Shown here in pieces: positions 1 through 8,560 of a DNA stretch of 13,737 bases. A program made the position numbers and the translations under genes. Below the pieces are notes generated by a model. The model saw only the letters and a list, made by a program, of their open reading frames with translations, did not search any database and had not been told where the DNA came from. How positions within the stretch are numbered: position 1 is the stretch's first letter; every line of letters starts with the position of its first letter. Source of the DNA: Competibacteraceae bacterium UBA2792 (GTDB taxonomy: Bacteria; Pseudomonadota; Gammaproteobacteria; Competibacterales; Competibacteraceae); the NCBI GenBank assembly GCA_002352125.1, contig DEHU01000009.1, forward strand, positions 1 to 13,737, given 5' to 3'.

Positions 1-1449
1 CAGGTCGCCATTCGCGCCATCAACGAACTGGTGGTCGAGGCGGGCGTACAGCCGTGGAGCTGGCAACCGCCGGCCGGCGATGAAGCATTGGCAGGTGCGG
101 TCGCCGCCGAAGCCGAAGCTGCCCTGATCGATGCCTACCAGATCCCCGAAAAGCTGACTCGCCAGCAGCGGGTACGCGAGATTCACGAGCGGTTAGCCGC
201 GCAACTGACCGCCCAGGCGGCGGACCGTTGGACCGCGCGAGCGATCGACGATGCATTCGCGACCTTGGAAAAAAAGATCGTGCGCGGTCGCATCCTGTCT
301 GGTCAGCCGCGAATCGATGGCCGCGACACGCGCACCGTGCGGCCGATCACCATCCGGGTTGGCGTGTTGCCGCGCACCCACGGATCGGCACTGTTCACGC
401 GCGGCGAAACGCAGGCGCTGGTGGTGACCACCCTCGGCACCGACAAGGATGCCCAGATCATCGATGCCATCGAAGGCGAATACCGGCAGCCGTTCCTGTT
501 TCATTACAACTTTCCGCCATATTCGGTCGGCGAGATCGGTCAGATCGGCAGCCCCAAACGCCGGGAAGTCGGCCACGGCCGGCTGGCCAAGCGCGGCGTG
601 CAGGCTGTAGTCCCCAAACCCGAACAGTTCCCGTACACGGTGCGGGTGGTGTCGGAGATCACCGAATCGAACGGGTCCAGTTCGATGGCTTCGGTTTGCG
701 GCGCTAGTTTGTCGCTGATGGATGCCGGTGTGCCGATCAAGGCGCCAGTGGCGGGGATCGCCATGGGTTTGATCAAAGATGCCGACCGCTTCGCGGTATT
801 GACCGACATCATTGGCGACGAGGATCATCTGGGCGACATGGACTTCAAGGTGGCCGGTACTAGCGGCGGCGTCACCGCCCTGCAGATGGACATCAAGATC
901 GATGGCATCACCCGCGAGATCATGGAGCGGGCGCTGGAGCAGGCTCGGGAGGGGCGACTGCACATTCTCGGCAAGATGGGCGAAGTCATCACCCAGTCGC
1001 GTCAGGAACTGTCAGAGCATGCGCCGCGCTTTACCACGCTACGCATCAACCCCGAAAAGATCCGCGACGTGATCGGTAAGGGAGGCGTGACCATTCGCGC
1101 CATCACCGAGGAAACCGGTACCACCATCGACATCGCCGACGACGGCACCATCAAGATCGCTTCGGTGGACAAGGCCGCTGGGGACGAAGCACGACGTCGC
1201 ATCGAGCAAATCACCGCCGATGTGGAAGTGGGCCAAATCTACGAGGGCAAGGTGGTCCGCATCATGGATTTCGGCGCGTTCGTGGCGATTTTGCCTGGTC
1301 GTGATGGCATGGTTCATATCTCGCAGATTTGCGAGGAGCGCGTGCAAAACGTCGGCGACAAGCTGACGGTGGGCGATGTGGTTAAGGTCAAAGTGCTGGA
1401 GATCGACAAGCAGGGCCGCGTTCGCTTGAGCATGAAGGGCTTGAACTGA
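1..1449 (+). CDS. pnp: Polyribonucleotide nucleotidyltransferase (PNPase), C-terminal part, 5' end outside window
   Basis: PNPase degrades RNA 3'->5' by phosphorolysis, releasing nucleoside diphosphates, and is a trimeric core component of many RNA degradosomes. The reading frame is open from base 1, so the visible 482 codons are the last two thirds of a protein usually about 700 residues long. In order, I see the helical linker between the two RNase PH domains (visible residues 1-95), the second RNase PH domain (about 100-330) with the family signatures [36 protein letters not shown] and [12 protein letters not shown], and the catalytic acidic cluster GDMDFK (D279, D281, K283). The KH domain follows with its GKGG loop near residues 360-363, then an S1 domain (about 411-479) with DFGAFVAI and GMVHISQI. 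The protein stops three residues after the S1 signature RLSMK, so it lacks the Ala/Pro/Glu-rich tail of the E. coli enzyme. The usual upstream partner rpsO would lie outside the window. Identification is essentially certain. Confidence 0.98.
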   Translation, partial: QVAIRAINELVVEAGVQPWSWQPPAGDEALAGAVAAEAEAALIDAYQIPEKLTRQQRVREIHERLAAQLTAQAADRWTARAIDDAFATLEKKIVRGRILSGQPRIDGRDTRTVRPITIRVGVLPRTHGSALFTRGETQALVVTTLGTDKDAQIIDAIEGEYRQPFLFHYNFPPYSVGEIGQIGSPKRREVGHGRLAKRGVQAVVPKPEQFPYTVRVVSEITESNGSSSMASVCGASLSLMDAGVPIKAPVAGIAMGLIKDADRFAVLTDIIGDEDHLGDMDFKVAGTSGGVTALQMDIKIDGITREIMERALEQAREGRLHILGKMGEVITQSRQELSEHAPRFTTLRINPEKIRDVIGKGGVTIRAITEETGTTIDIADDGTIKIASVDKAAGDEARRRIEQITADVEVGQIYEGKVVRIMDFGAFVAILPGRDGMVHISQICEERVQNVGDKLTVGDVVKVKVLEIDKQGRVRLSMKGLN

Positions 1450-1474
1450 GATCGAAGCGACGATTCCGGGCTGC

Positions 1475-1504
1475 TTGCCTCAATACTGCTGCTTCAAGTA
1501 TATT
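1475..1504 (+). promoter_or_regulatory. Candidate sigma-70 promoter for tRNA-Ser
   Basis: TTGCCT (1475-1480, 4/6 match to TTGACA) and TATATT (1499-1504, 5/6 match to TATAAT) are separated by 18 bp. This would start transcription near 1511, about 30 bases before the mature tRNA. It lies in the 92-bp gap after pnp, where I see no terminator, so the tRNA could also be reached by readthrough from pnp. Assigned by eye only. Confidence 0.45.
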
Positions 1505-1541
1505 TTCCAGTCCAATCTTTAGAGAGGCATCGTGGTATCTC

Positions 1542-1631
1542 GGAGAGATGGCCGAGCGGTCGAAGGCGCAGCACTGGAAATGCTGTTTAGGGGTAACTCT
1601 AACGAGGGTTCGAATCCCTCTCTCTCCGCCA
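1542..1631 (+). tRNA. tRNA-Ser (anticodon GGA)
   Basis: This is a 90-nt class II tRNA with encoded CCA. The acceptor stem GGAGAGA (1542-1548) pairs perfectly with TCTCTCC (1621-1627), followed by discriminator G1628 and CCA 1629-1631. The anticodon stem CAGCA/TGCTG (1569-1573 and 1581-1585) encloses the loop CTGGAAA, giving anticodon GGA at 1576-1578, which reads UCC and UCU. A long variable arm follows, as expected for tRNA-Ser. The T arm is GAGGG-TTCGAAT-CCCTC. The gene has its own candidate promoter upstream and a terminator 33 bp downstream, so it appears to be a single-gene transcription unit. Confidence 0.97.
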
Positions 1632-1663
1632 AATAGCCGTACATAACCTTTCCTGACGGAAGC

Positions 1664-1690
1664 AAAAAACCCGCCGAGTGCGGGTTTTTT
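1664..1690 (+). terminator. Intrinsic terminator after tRNA-Ser
   Basis: A perfect 11-bp inverted repeat, AAAAAACCCGC (1664-1674) and GCGGGTTTTTT (1680-1690), surrounds the 5-nt loop CGAGT. The GC core with a T6 tract on the 3' side makes a textbook rho-independent terminator. The A6 tract on the other side would allow it to act on the opposite strand too. It separates the pnp/tRNA unit from the sensor gene. Confidence 0.93.
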
Positions 1691-1973
1691 GTCCGCCACC
1701 GTCTGTGACCTTCCGCTTCCCATCCAGGATAAGCTTAAGGATGCAACGTAGGATTGCTACCCAGTTCGAGATTCGGCAACCCTTGTTGTTTCCCTCCTTC
1801 AAGGCGTCGAGTGGAGTCCTTCAAAGTGACGCAAGATGCTTTATAGATTCCTGTCTTTAAGTCATAAATCTGGTGTTTGCTGATGAGAATAACGTAATAT
1901 TTTATGCTAAATTAAAAAGTTATCTGGATAATTTCGCGAAAACCCTAACCATCATCCGATAATTTTATTTTTG
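1691..1973 (+). promoter_or_regulatory. Non-coding leader, AT-rich promoter region of the CHASE2 sensor gene
   Basis: I see no credible gene in these 283 bases. From about 1850 the sequence becomes strongly AT-rich, unlike either flank. Two identical GATAATTT boxes (1927-1934 and 1958-1965) lie 31 bp apart, and each begins with GATAAT, a 5/6 match to a sigma-70 -10 box. Another possible -10 is TAATAT at 1895-1900. No good -35 partner is visible for any of them. Starts from the two GATAAT boxes would fall near 1939 and 1970, the second giving an almost leaderless message. No clear Shine-Dalgarno sequence precedes the ATG at 1974. The region probably holds the promoter, but the exact elements are uncertain. 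Confidence 0.4.
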
Positions 1974-4900
1974 ATGTTAATTCGCAACTTCATATACATA
2001 TTGAATTTTCTAAACGGAGCTATTCTTGCCGTCATAGTATCGTTGGTAACTTTTTCATTGCATTTCATTGGCGTTTTTCAGCTTCCCGACGCAGTGATTT
2101 ACGATTTGGCTGTGCGCTACGGTCCCGCCGGATCGGCGATCCCCCGGGTATTGCTCGTCGGGGTTGATCCAGAGGATCGCAACGCTGGCGACCAGACGTG
2201 GTTACGCGTTCTGGACACGCTGGAGAAGCTGGAAGCGCGGCAAATCCTGTTCGCTTTTGTTCCCCCTAACGCCTCGCCAAATTTTTATCGGCGAGCCCTC
2301 GCGATGGATAAAATTGTCTTCGGACGTGGTCTTGTCGCCGACCCGTCCGGCCATCTCGACGAAGCCCGGCTGGAACCGTGGCCGGCAGCGGTCGATGCTC
2401 TCGAACGGGAGCTTCCGTTTGGCGTGGTAGCGGTACCGCCAGCCGACAGGGGTATCTATCGCCGCCAGTACGCTTGGTATGCGCTGCAAGGTCAACCTTA
2501 CCCCGCCCTGGAAGCCCGGGCAGCCAGCCAGTTGGCCGGTGATCGGCCACCTTTGCCGGAACGGTCGTACTGGGTCAATTTTCGAGGCGGCCCGGCCTAT
2601 CTACCGATGGTTACGCTGCAACGGTTGTTGCGGAATGGCCTGATCCCCGAGCTGGTTCGGGGGCGAAGCGTTCTGATCGGTTTACTGCCCTCGCCCCAGA
2701 CGCCGAGCCTGCACACCCCTCTCGACCAGCCGCCCGATGCCGGTATGACGTTGCTGGCGTTTCAGGGTTATGCGCTCGAAACCCTGCTTCGCGACCAGCC
2801 GATCCGGCCGTTGTCGGCGCCGGTTGTCCTCGCCATTCTGGCCGTGGTGGTTTTCGCCAACCTCATCGTTTATCAGTGGGGATGGCTACGCTTCGGGTTG
2901 TGGGTGACCGGCGCCTTTCTGGCAGCCTACGCGGCATCGGCTTGGCTGGCGTTGTACGCGCAACGGTGGCCGCCGGTGACGGCTCTGATCGTGGTCCAAG
3001 CGGCGGTCTTTGCCGTGGTGTTTTGGCATAAATCGCTGGTTCAAGATAGGGCGCTGCGTTCGCTCGTCGTCGATCTGGCGAGCCGATCGCGCGAGCAGGC
3101 CATACTGCCCGGATTCTACGCATCCCCCGAGCCTTGGAACCAAGTTGTCGAACTGGTTCGGCAAACGCTCGACCTTGGCTGGCTGATCTTCCTGGAGCGC
3201 ATTCCCGACCAATATTACGTCCGGGAAATCGCTGCGCTGAATTGTCGGTTCGCCGATATCGACGAGCGCCGCCGGGATTACCGGCGAGTACCCTACAGCG
3301 ACGCCGTGGCCGAACGCCAGACCGTGCGGTTAGAGCAGCGTCTGTTTCTGAAAGCGGATTCCGCTATCGATCAATATATGACGCCGCTGCTGTTCGGCGG
3401 CGAGCTGTTGGGGTTCTGGGCGATGGGCGTCTCGCCTGACAAGGTTGCGGCCAATCCCGATTTTTTCGTGCTGGTGGACGATATTCGCGATCAGATTGCC
3501 GAAATGCTCTATCACCGTTTGCAATGGCAGCAGCAGCAGACATCGCAAACCAGCGGCGAAAGATTCCGATACTTGCGGCTCGATGGCGGCGAGAATTTGC
3601 ATCACGCGCTGCAGCAGGCGTTGCGAGTGTTCGAAAGACGGCTGCTCAGACTGGAGCGGGTTTTCCAAGAGATGGAAACCGCCGCCATTTTTTACAATCC
3701 CTTCGGGCGGGTTCTGCAAGCCAATGAAGCGATGGCCGCGATCCTGCGGCAAGGCCAACTGCCGGCTTACGAGATGACTGCTCTGGATTTGTTGAGCACG
3801 CTCTGCGGTATCGACCTTTCCGAAGGGCGGCAAGCCTTGCGGCGGGTTTTCGTCGATCACCAGACGGTGACCTTGCCCGCCGATGTGCCCGGCGATACCC
3901 GGCACCGCTATACCTTGCGCGCTCAGCCGGTTCTAGCGGCCGAAGGTGCGCGGTTGCCCGACGAAGCGGCGGAAGCGCTTCCGTTCCAGCTCCAGGGTGT
4001 TCTCATCGAACTGTTCGACGTGACGACTTTGCACAATCTGAGCCTAGTCAAGACCGAATTGACGGCGCGGGTTCACGAGCAACTGCGCGATCATCTTCAG
4101 GCGATGGTTTTGGCAACGGATTTGCGCGAGGCGGAACAATCCCAGGAACGCGGTCGGCAATCGGTACGGTTGATCCTGCGCCAGCAGGTGGAAACGGCTG
4201 TAGCCCTACTCAACCGGGCGCAAAAATATTTGCTGACCGATTTGATTGCGTTGCAGCAATTCGATCGCTATCCGGTCGAGCCGCGGGCACCGTTGCGCGC
4301 GGCGCTAGCGGAACTGTCCAGACAGATGGATGAGCGGCAGGTGCGGACAGCGGTGGACATGCCGGAACTGCTCAGCTTGGTGATGGCCGATTCCGATGCC
4401 TTGCGGGAAGCCTTGGAAACGCTGTTGGCGGTGCTGATCGAGGACGCGATGGTCGGCAGTCAATTGACGATCAAATTGCGGGAACAGGCGGGATGGCTGG
4501 TTTACGAGTTGCGCAATCAGGGGTTCGGCATGCCCAACGCCAAGTTCCAGTCTTGGCTGGGCCGTGACGACAGCGAAGCCACGCCACTGTTTCGGCGGCT
4601 GCGAGCGGTCCGGCGCCGGATCGTGGATTGGCAGGGTGTATTGCAGGGCTCCAGCGCGCTGGGCGATGGCGTGCGGTTCGTGCTGCGCCTGCCGTGCTTT
4701 GGGGGCGAGGAGCGAGGCGAAGGCGACGACACCACGCGCAGCCAGTTGTATCTGGCGCAGGCCGAAAACAAACGGATTTTAGTGGTGGACGACAGCAAGA
4801 TGATCCAGAGGTTAGTCACCTGGTCCTTGCGGAAAGAGGGGTACGATGCCCGCGCCGCCGCCGACGGCCAGCGGGCGATTGCGGTGTTGCAAGCGTGGAT

Positions 4901-5150
4901 GCCGGATCTCATCGTGCTGGACATGATGATGCCGGTCATGGACGGCTTGCAGTTTCTGGAGTGGCGCAACCAGTATCATCCGCGCCTGCCGGTTTTGGCG
5001 CTGACGGGCATGGAGCGTCCAGACGTCGAAGAGCAGATTCTGGCAGCCGGCGCCGATGCCGTGCTGTTCAAGCCGATGCATGTGCCGGAGTTGCTGGCCA
5101 AGGTCAAGCGGTTGTTGGACCTTGGCGATGCGCCGCCAACTGCTCATTGA
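1974..5150 (+). CDS. CHASE2-domain membrane sensor, hybrid histidine-kinase-like protein with C-terminal receiver
   Basis: Predicted inner-membrane signalling protein of 1058 residues. A first membrane helix (about 14-35) leads into a CHASE2-type extracytoplasmic sensor domain (about 36-270), with the typical start DLAVRYGPAG...PRVLLVGVD. Three hydrophobic helices follow (about 280-300, 305-328, 334-351), the usual CHASE2 topology. The cytoplasmic part shows a GAF-like region (about 385-510), a PAS-like region (about 560-690), a kinase-like core and a receiver domain (about 934-1050). The receiver is intact: acidic pair D939/D940, phospho-acceptor D983 in LDMMMPVMDG, T1011 and K1033. The kinase core is divergent. 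H701 in TARVHEQLRDHLQA resembles a HisKA_3-type phospho-acceptor site. The N box LIEDAM has Asp where Asn is expected, and the G1 box NQGFG has Asn where Asp is expected, while a G2-like GDGVRFVLRLP is kept. ATG 1974 is preferred over TTG 1971; neither has a clear ribosome site. It may control the downstream operon, but only proximity suggests this. Confidence 0.93.
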   Translation: MLIRNFIYILNFLNGAILAVIVSLVTFSLHFIGVFQLPDAVIYDLAVRYGPAGSAIPRVLLVGVDPEDRNAGDQTWLRVLDTLEKLEARQILFAFVPPNASPNFYRRALAMDKIVFGRGLVADPSGHLDEARLEPWPAAVDALERELPFGVVAVPPADRGIYRRQYAWYALQGQPYPALEARAASQLAGDRPPLPERSYWVNFRGGPAYLPMVTLQRLLRNGLIPELVRGRSVLIGLLPSPQTPSLHTPLDQPPDAGMTLLAFQGYALETLLRDQPIRPLSAPVVLAILAVVVFANLIVYQWGWLRFGLWVTGAFLAAYAASAWLALYAQRWPPVTALIVVQAAVFAVVFWHKSLVQDRALRSLVVDLASRSREQAILPGFYASPEPWNQVVELVRQTLDLGWLIFLERIPDQYYVREIAALNCRFADIDERRRDYRRVPYSDAVAERQTVRLEQRLFLKADSAIDQYMTPLLFGGELLGFWAMGVSPDKVAANPDFFVLVDDIRDQIAEMLYHRLQWQQQQTSQTSGERFRYLRLDGGENLHHALQQALRVFERRLLRLERVFQEMETAAIFYNPFGRVLQANEAMAAILRQGQLPAYEMTALDLLSTLCGIDLSEGRQALRRVFVDHQTVTLPADVPGDTRHRYTLRAQPVLAAEGARLPDEAAEALPFQLQGVLIELFDVTTLHNLSLVKTELTARVHEQLRDHLQAMVLATDLREAEQSQERGRQSVRLILRQQVETAVALLNRAQKYLLTDLIALQQFDRYPVEPRAPLRAALAELSRQMDERQVRTAVDMPELLSLVMADSDALREALETLLAVLIEDAMVGSQLTIKLREQAGWLVYELRNQGFGMPNAKFQSWLGRDDSEATPLFRRLRAVRRRIVDWQGVLQGSSALGDGVRFVLRLPCFGGEERGEGDDTTRSQLYLAQAENKRILVVDDSKMIQRLVTWSLRKEGYDARAAADGQRAIAVLQAWMPDLIVLDMMMPVMDGLQFLEWRNQYHPRLPVLALTGMERPDVEEQILAAGADAVLFKPMHVPELLAKVKRLLDLGDAPPTAH

Positions 5151-5193
5151 GAGCCCGCGCAGAAATCGACCCGATGAAGACCTTAGAAAGATA

Positions 5194-5325
5194 TTCGAAG
5201 TCCTACGCTCCGCTCTCTCTCGTTTTGGGAAAGGGCAAAGGTGAGAGGGTCAGGTCGTCGAAAAGGAATCTTCGCTCCCGGCCGCTTTCCCGGCGGAAGC
5301 GGGGCGATTTCGCGTAGGGTTCGAA
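5194..5325. repeat. 132-bp segment bounded by imperfect inverted repeats, with internal hairpins
   Basis: The left arm TTCGAAGTCCTACGC (5194-5208) is nearly the reverse complement of the right arm GCGTAGGGTTCGAA (5312-5325); TTCGAA and CCTACGC pair fully around a 1-2 nt mismatch. Inside are a CTCTC...GTGAGAGGG motif (about 5213-5250), which resembles the degenerate dispersed repeats common in GC-rich proteobacterial intergenic regions, and a hairpin CCGCTT/AAGCGG (5282-5287 and 5297-5302). The segment fills most of the 191-bp gap between the sensor gene and the CapC-like operon, and its right arm ends 16 bp before the start codon. It could be a MITE- or REP-like element or a structured leader. 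No transposase is present, and target-site duplications are not evident. Confidence 0.45.
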
Positions 5326-5341
5326 CGGAAATCGGCCGATC

Positions 5342-8300
5342 ATGCCCGTGGCGCTGTTTCCCGAAAGCTTGGCCAGTTCCGTTGCCACCACGGTCTGGGT
5401 CGGCGTGATGGTGGCGGTGTTTTGCACCCTGCGTTTCGGCTGGAATTTGTCTGGGCTGGTGGTGCCCGGCTACATGACACCCCTGCTGCTGGTCAAGCCG
5501 TTGTCGGCGGCAGTGGTGTTCGCCGAGGGCGTCATCACCTACCTGCTGGTGCACGGTTTTTCGGAGCGCTGTTCCCGCTTTGGCGCTTGGAGCAGCCTGT
5601 TCGGGCGGGATCGCTTCTTCGGGCTGGTACTGGTCAGCGTGGCGGTGCGGCTGGTCGGCGACGGCTGGCTGTGGCCGGCGGTGGGCGAGCTTTGGAGCGA
5701 TTACTTTCACGCGGACTTCGATTATCGTGGCGAGCTGCACAGCTTTGGCTTGATCGTCGTATCGTTGATTGCCAACCAATTTTGGAAGACGGGCATACGC
5801 GGCGGGTGGATGCCGGTGTTCGCGACGGTCGGCCTGACTTTTCTGATCGTCCGCTATGGCCTGATGGAATTCACCAATTTCAGCATCGCCAACCTGAGCT
5901 ACGCCTACAACGATCTGGCCGCCTCGCTGCTGGCCACGCCCAAGGCGTACATCGTGCTGCTGACCACCGCTTTCCTGGCCTCGCGCATGAACCTTTACTA
6001 CGGCTGGGAATTCAACGGCATCCTGATTCCGTCGCTGCTGGCATTGCAGTGGTATCAGCCGGCCAAAATCCTCACTTCCTTCCTGGAAGCCTTCCTCATT
6101 CTAGGCGTGGCCCGCCTGCTGTTTAGAATTCCCGCCGTCGCCGGCTTGCACCTGGAAGGACCGCGTCAACTGCTATTTTTCTTCAATCTAGGGTTTTGCT
6201 ACAAGTTAGCGCTCGGCTGGTTGTTGCCGCTGGTGTGGCCGACGGTGCTGGTCGGGGACGCTTATGGGTTTGGTTATCTGCTCACCACTCTGGTCGCCAT
6301 GCGGATGCACGACAAGGAAATCATCGCCCGGCTGACACGCGCCACGCTACAAACCTCGCTGGTGGCGGTCGGGGTCGCCAGCGTGCTGGGGTTCGCGCTC
6401 GCGCTCCTGTCAGAGCATCGGCCGTGGTTGGAGCAGCCGGCGGTCGGGACCGGGGCGATCGTCCGGTCGGCCTCGCGCCCGCTCTCGGAACTGCTGAGCG
6501 ATGACAGCGTGCGGCTTCGCCGTTTCTGGTTGCAAGTCGGTGCGCCGGTACCGCTGCCGACGGAGCTAGCGGCGTTCGAGGCGGGCATCGAGCAATTGCG
6601 GGCGTATCTGGGCGGCGACCGGACCGCTCTCGACCGTGCCGCCGAGCGGTTGGCCGTCGCCAGATATCGGATTGACTGGGTAGAGCGGCGCTATCTCTAT
6701 CTGCATGAAGAGGAGCCGGCGCGCGGCTGGGGGTTTTACGTGCTCGATACCCGTGCCGCCAACAACCTGGTGGTCGAAGTCCCGGCGCCGCTGGACGAGC
6801 AGGGCACGCTGGCTGCCGCCAGCGGGCTGTTCGGTGCCTTGGAAGGGCGGGCGCTGGCGGTTGCGGGTGCCCAGCGCGCCATCAATCCCAACGGGTCGCT
6901 GGATGTGTTGCGTAGCTGGGACACGCCGTTCCATCGGTTCCATCAAGTCATGGCGCGACGGGATGTATTGCAGGTGCGCGCCTATACGACCCGGAGCAGC
7001 GAAGCGCTGGCCGGCGTGCCGGCCGGGGCGTTCCGGGCGGGAACGATGTCGCCGCCCACCACCCTATGGGTGCGGGCCAGCCTGCCGCCGAGCTTGGATC
7101 TTGCGCGGTTGCGAGGATTGGTCGATGAACTGCCGGTCAACTGGACCAGCACGCCGTCGGCCAATTTGCAGCGGGAGACGAGCGAGGGCGGGTTTGCCGA
7201 ACTGGTGCTCAACCGCGTCGATCTGCGCCGGTTGCGGCTGTCCGTCCGGATCGCTCCCCAGGCCGAGGCGATGTTGCGAGTGGGAGATATCCGGATCGAC
7301 GGTTATCTGCGGGAATGGCTGCTGGCCGACAAGCAGCGTTTGGCTGGACGCGGCACCGACCGGTACCGTCCGCCGCGACTGGAAGATTTGCTGTATTTCG
7401 ACGAGGAGATCTTGACGCCTTTGTTGAGCCTGTCGCGGAGCGGCCGCCCGAACGGCGAATGGAGCGCAGCGGGGCTGGCGGAATTGCACGCGCTCACCGG
7501 CGCCGCCCAGGCGGTGGGTTACAAGCTGTTGCGGTACCGCCATTGGGCCAGCGGCCAAGAATATTTGGTTCTGGCCGAGGACGAGGCCAGCGGCGAACGC
7601 CGTTACTGGGGAACCTACGTCTTCCGGCTGGCGGCGGGGCAAAATTATCTGGTGGCGGTTCCGCATCCCCTGTTCGAGATCAACAGTTTCGAGTACGGCG
7701 TCTCCCTGTTCGAGCGGATGCAGGCGAACGTTCTGTTGCTGGCAGGTGCTCATCCCCAGGCCAACCGGGATGGCACTGCCGACGTGACGGCCGCCGCCAA
7801 CGCCAGCAGTCTGTTCACGCTGGTCGGTCAAGTGGTATTGCGGGAGGCTGGGGACGCGCCCTGGCTGATCGTGAGCGTGCGGGCCTATGGCGTCCGGCCG
7901 GAGACGCCGGCGCCGACCGCCGATGCGGTGCTGGCCTGGAGTGGCGGAGCGGCAAGGCCGGATTCTCTCGGCCCGCTGGGGCGGCAGTTGCTGGCCGCGC
8001 TGAACGAGGATGGCCTGAGCGTGCGGTTCGCGGATGGCGCTCCCGAGACCGCCGGTTACGAAGCGGCTGGCTCGCCGCAGGCGCGCTATCTCAACGCTGC
8101 GGTCAATAAGGAGTTCTGCACGGTTTGGTTGTCGCCGCTGGTCCGGGCCACCTTAAGCCAGCAGGGCGAAAATGCCGCGCAGGAAATTCAGTTCGCGGTG
8201 TTGGGAATTCCCACCCGGCAAGACGATCTCTATCGCTATCTTGCCAGCCTGCCGGTCACGGTCGAAGGTACGCCGCCGGCCTGGCGGGAAGCGGTGCGGG

Positions 8301-8560
8301 CTTACGTCGAACGGCGCGATATCCTCAATCTGCGTCAGTTGCGCGATTGGCCGGGGTTCCGCTACGAGCGTCTGATCGACCGCGACACGCAGCAAGCGTT
8401 TCTGTTGGCGCTCGATGGCGCCGGCCGCCTGCGGTTGGCGGTGAATCTGACGCCGCGCCAGCCGGATGCCGAAGTGGTCGCCAGCATACCGCCGCAGGCC
8501 ATCGAGGTGGAGCGGTTTAAGAGCGCCCAGGCGATCTGGCTGCTGTTTAGCGCGCCATGA
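5342..8560 (+). CDS. Tandem CapC/PgsC-type membrane protein fused to two hydrolase-like soluble domains
   Basis: A 1072-residue protein. Residues 1-355 are strongly hydrophobic and match the CapC/PgsC family, the small membrane subunit of poly-gamma-glutamate synthesis and export, usually about 150 residues. The family signature GLVVPGY is at 38-44, and FGLIVVSLIANQFWKTGI at 135-152 fits its second conserved block. The module seems duplicated: GILIPSL (226-232) and FGYLLTTLVAMRMHDKEI (310-327) repeat the same two blocks. About 710 soluble residues follow, probably periplasmic. Two related domains lie there (about 390-635 and 660-935), both similar to the whole secreted product of the gene starting at 11064. 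They have lost most or all of its candidate catalytic residues: A482, R524, R546 and V622 in the first; A817, R847 and W929 in the second, which keeps H775. A C-terminal region (about 940-1072) is unrecognised. The start at ATG 5342 places the CapC motif as in the family, although the ribosome site is weak. The stop overlaps the next start (ATGA). CapC identity is probable; the polymer handled is unknown. Confidence 0.85.
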   Translation: MPVALFPESLASSVATTVWVGVMVAVFCTLRFGWNLSGLVVPGYMTPLLLVKPLSAAVVFAEGVITYLLVHGFSERCSRFGAWSSLFGRDRFFGLVLVSVAVRLVGDGWLWPAVGELWSDYFHADFDYRGELHSFGLIVVSLIANQFWKTGIRGGWMPVFATVGLTFLIVRYGLMEFTNFSIANLSYAYNDLAASLLATPKAYIVLLTTAFLASRMNLYYGWEFNGILIPSLLALQWYQPAKILTSFLEAFLILGVARLLFRIPAVAGLHLEGPRQLLFFFNLGFCYKLALGWLLPLVWPTVLVGDAYGFGYLLTTLVAMRMHDKEIIARLTRATLQTSLVAVGVASVLGFALALLSEHRPWLEQPAVGTGAIVRSASRPLSELLSDDSVRLRRFWLQVGAPVPLPTELAAFEAGIEQLRAYLGGDRTALDRAAERLAVARYRIDWVERRYLYLHEEEPARGWGFYVLDTRAANNLVVEVPAPLDEQGTLAAASGLFGALEGRALAVAGAQRAINPNGSLDVLRSWDTPFHRFHQVMARRDVLQVRAYTTRSSEALAGVPAGAFRAGTMSPPTTLWVRASLPPSLDLARLRGLVDELPVNWTSTPSANLQRETSEGGFAELVLNRVDLRRLRLSVRIAPQAEAMLRVGDIRIDGYLREWLLADKQRLAGRGTDRYRPPRLEDLLYFDEEILTPLLSLSRSGRPNGEWSAAGLAELHALTGAAQAVGYKLLRYRHWASGQEYLVLAEDEASGERRYWGTYVFRLAAGQNYLVAVPHPLFEINSFEYGVSLFERMQANVLLLAGAHPQANRDGTADVTAAANASSLFTLVGQVVLREAGDAPWLIVSVRAYGVRPETPAPTADAVLAWSGGAARPDSLGPLGRQLLAALNEDGLSVRFADGAPETAGYEAAGSPQARYLNAAVNKEFCTVWLSPLVRATLSQQGENAAQEIQFAVLGIPTRQDDLYRYLASLPVTVEGTPPAWREAVRAYVERRDILNLRQLRDWPGFRYERLIDRDTQQAFLLALDGAGRLRLAVNLTPRQPDAEVVASIPPQAIEVERFKSAQAIWLLFSAP

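Noticed and set aside
1388..1723. Minus-strand open frame containing GGERGIRTLVRVTPKQ
   Set aside because: It reads antisense through the tRNA-Ser gene. Peptides of the GERGIRT / ERDSNPR kind are a well-known artefact of translating tRNA complements.
5282..5302. Hairpin CCGCTT/AAGCGG as a terminator for the sensor gene
   Set aside because: The stem is short and no T tract follows, so it does not meet the intrinsic terminator pattern.
1605..5325. AGGGTTCGAA shared by the tRNA-Ser T arm and the right arm of the repeat near 5320, as possible att sites of an integrated element
   Set aside because: The match is only 10 nt and consists mostly of the universal T-arm sequence. No integrase or other mobility gene lies between the two positions.
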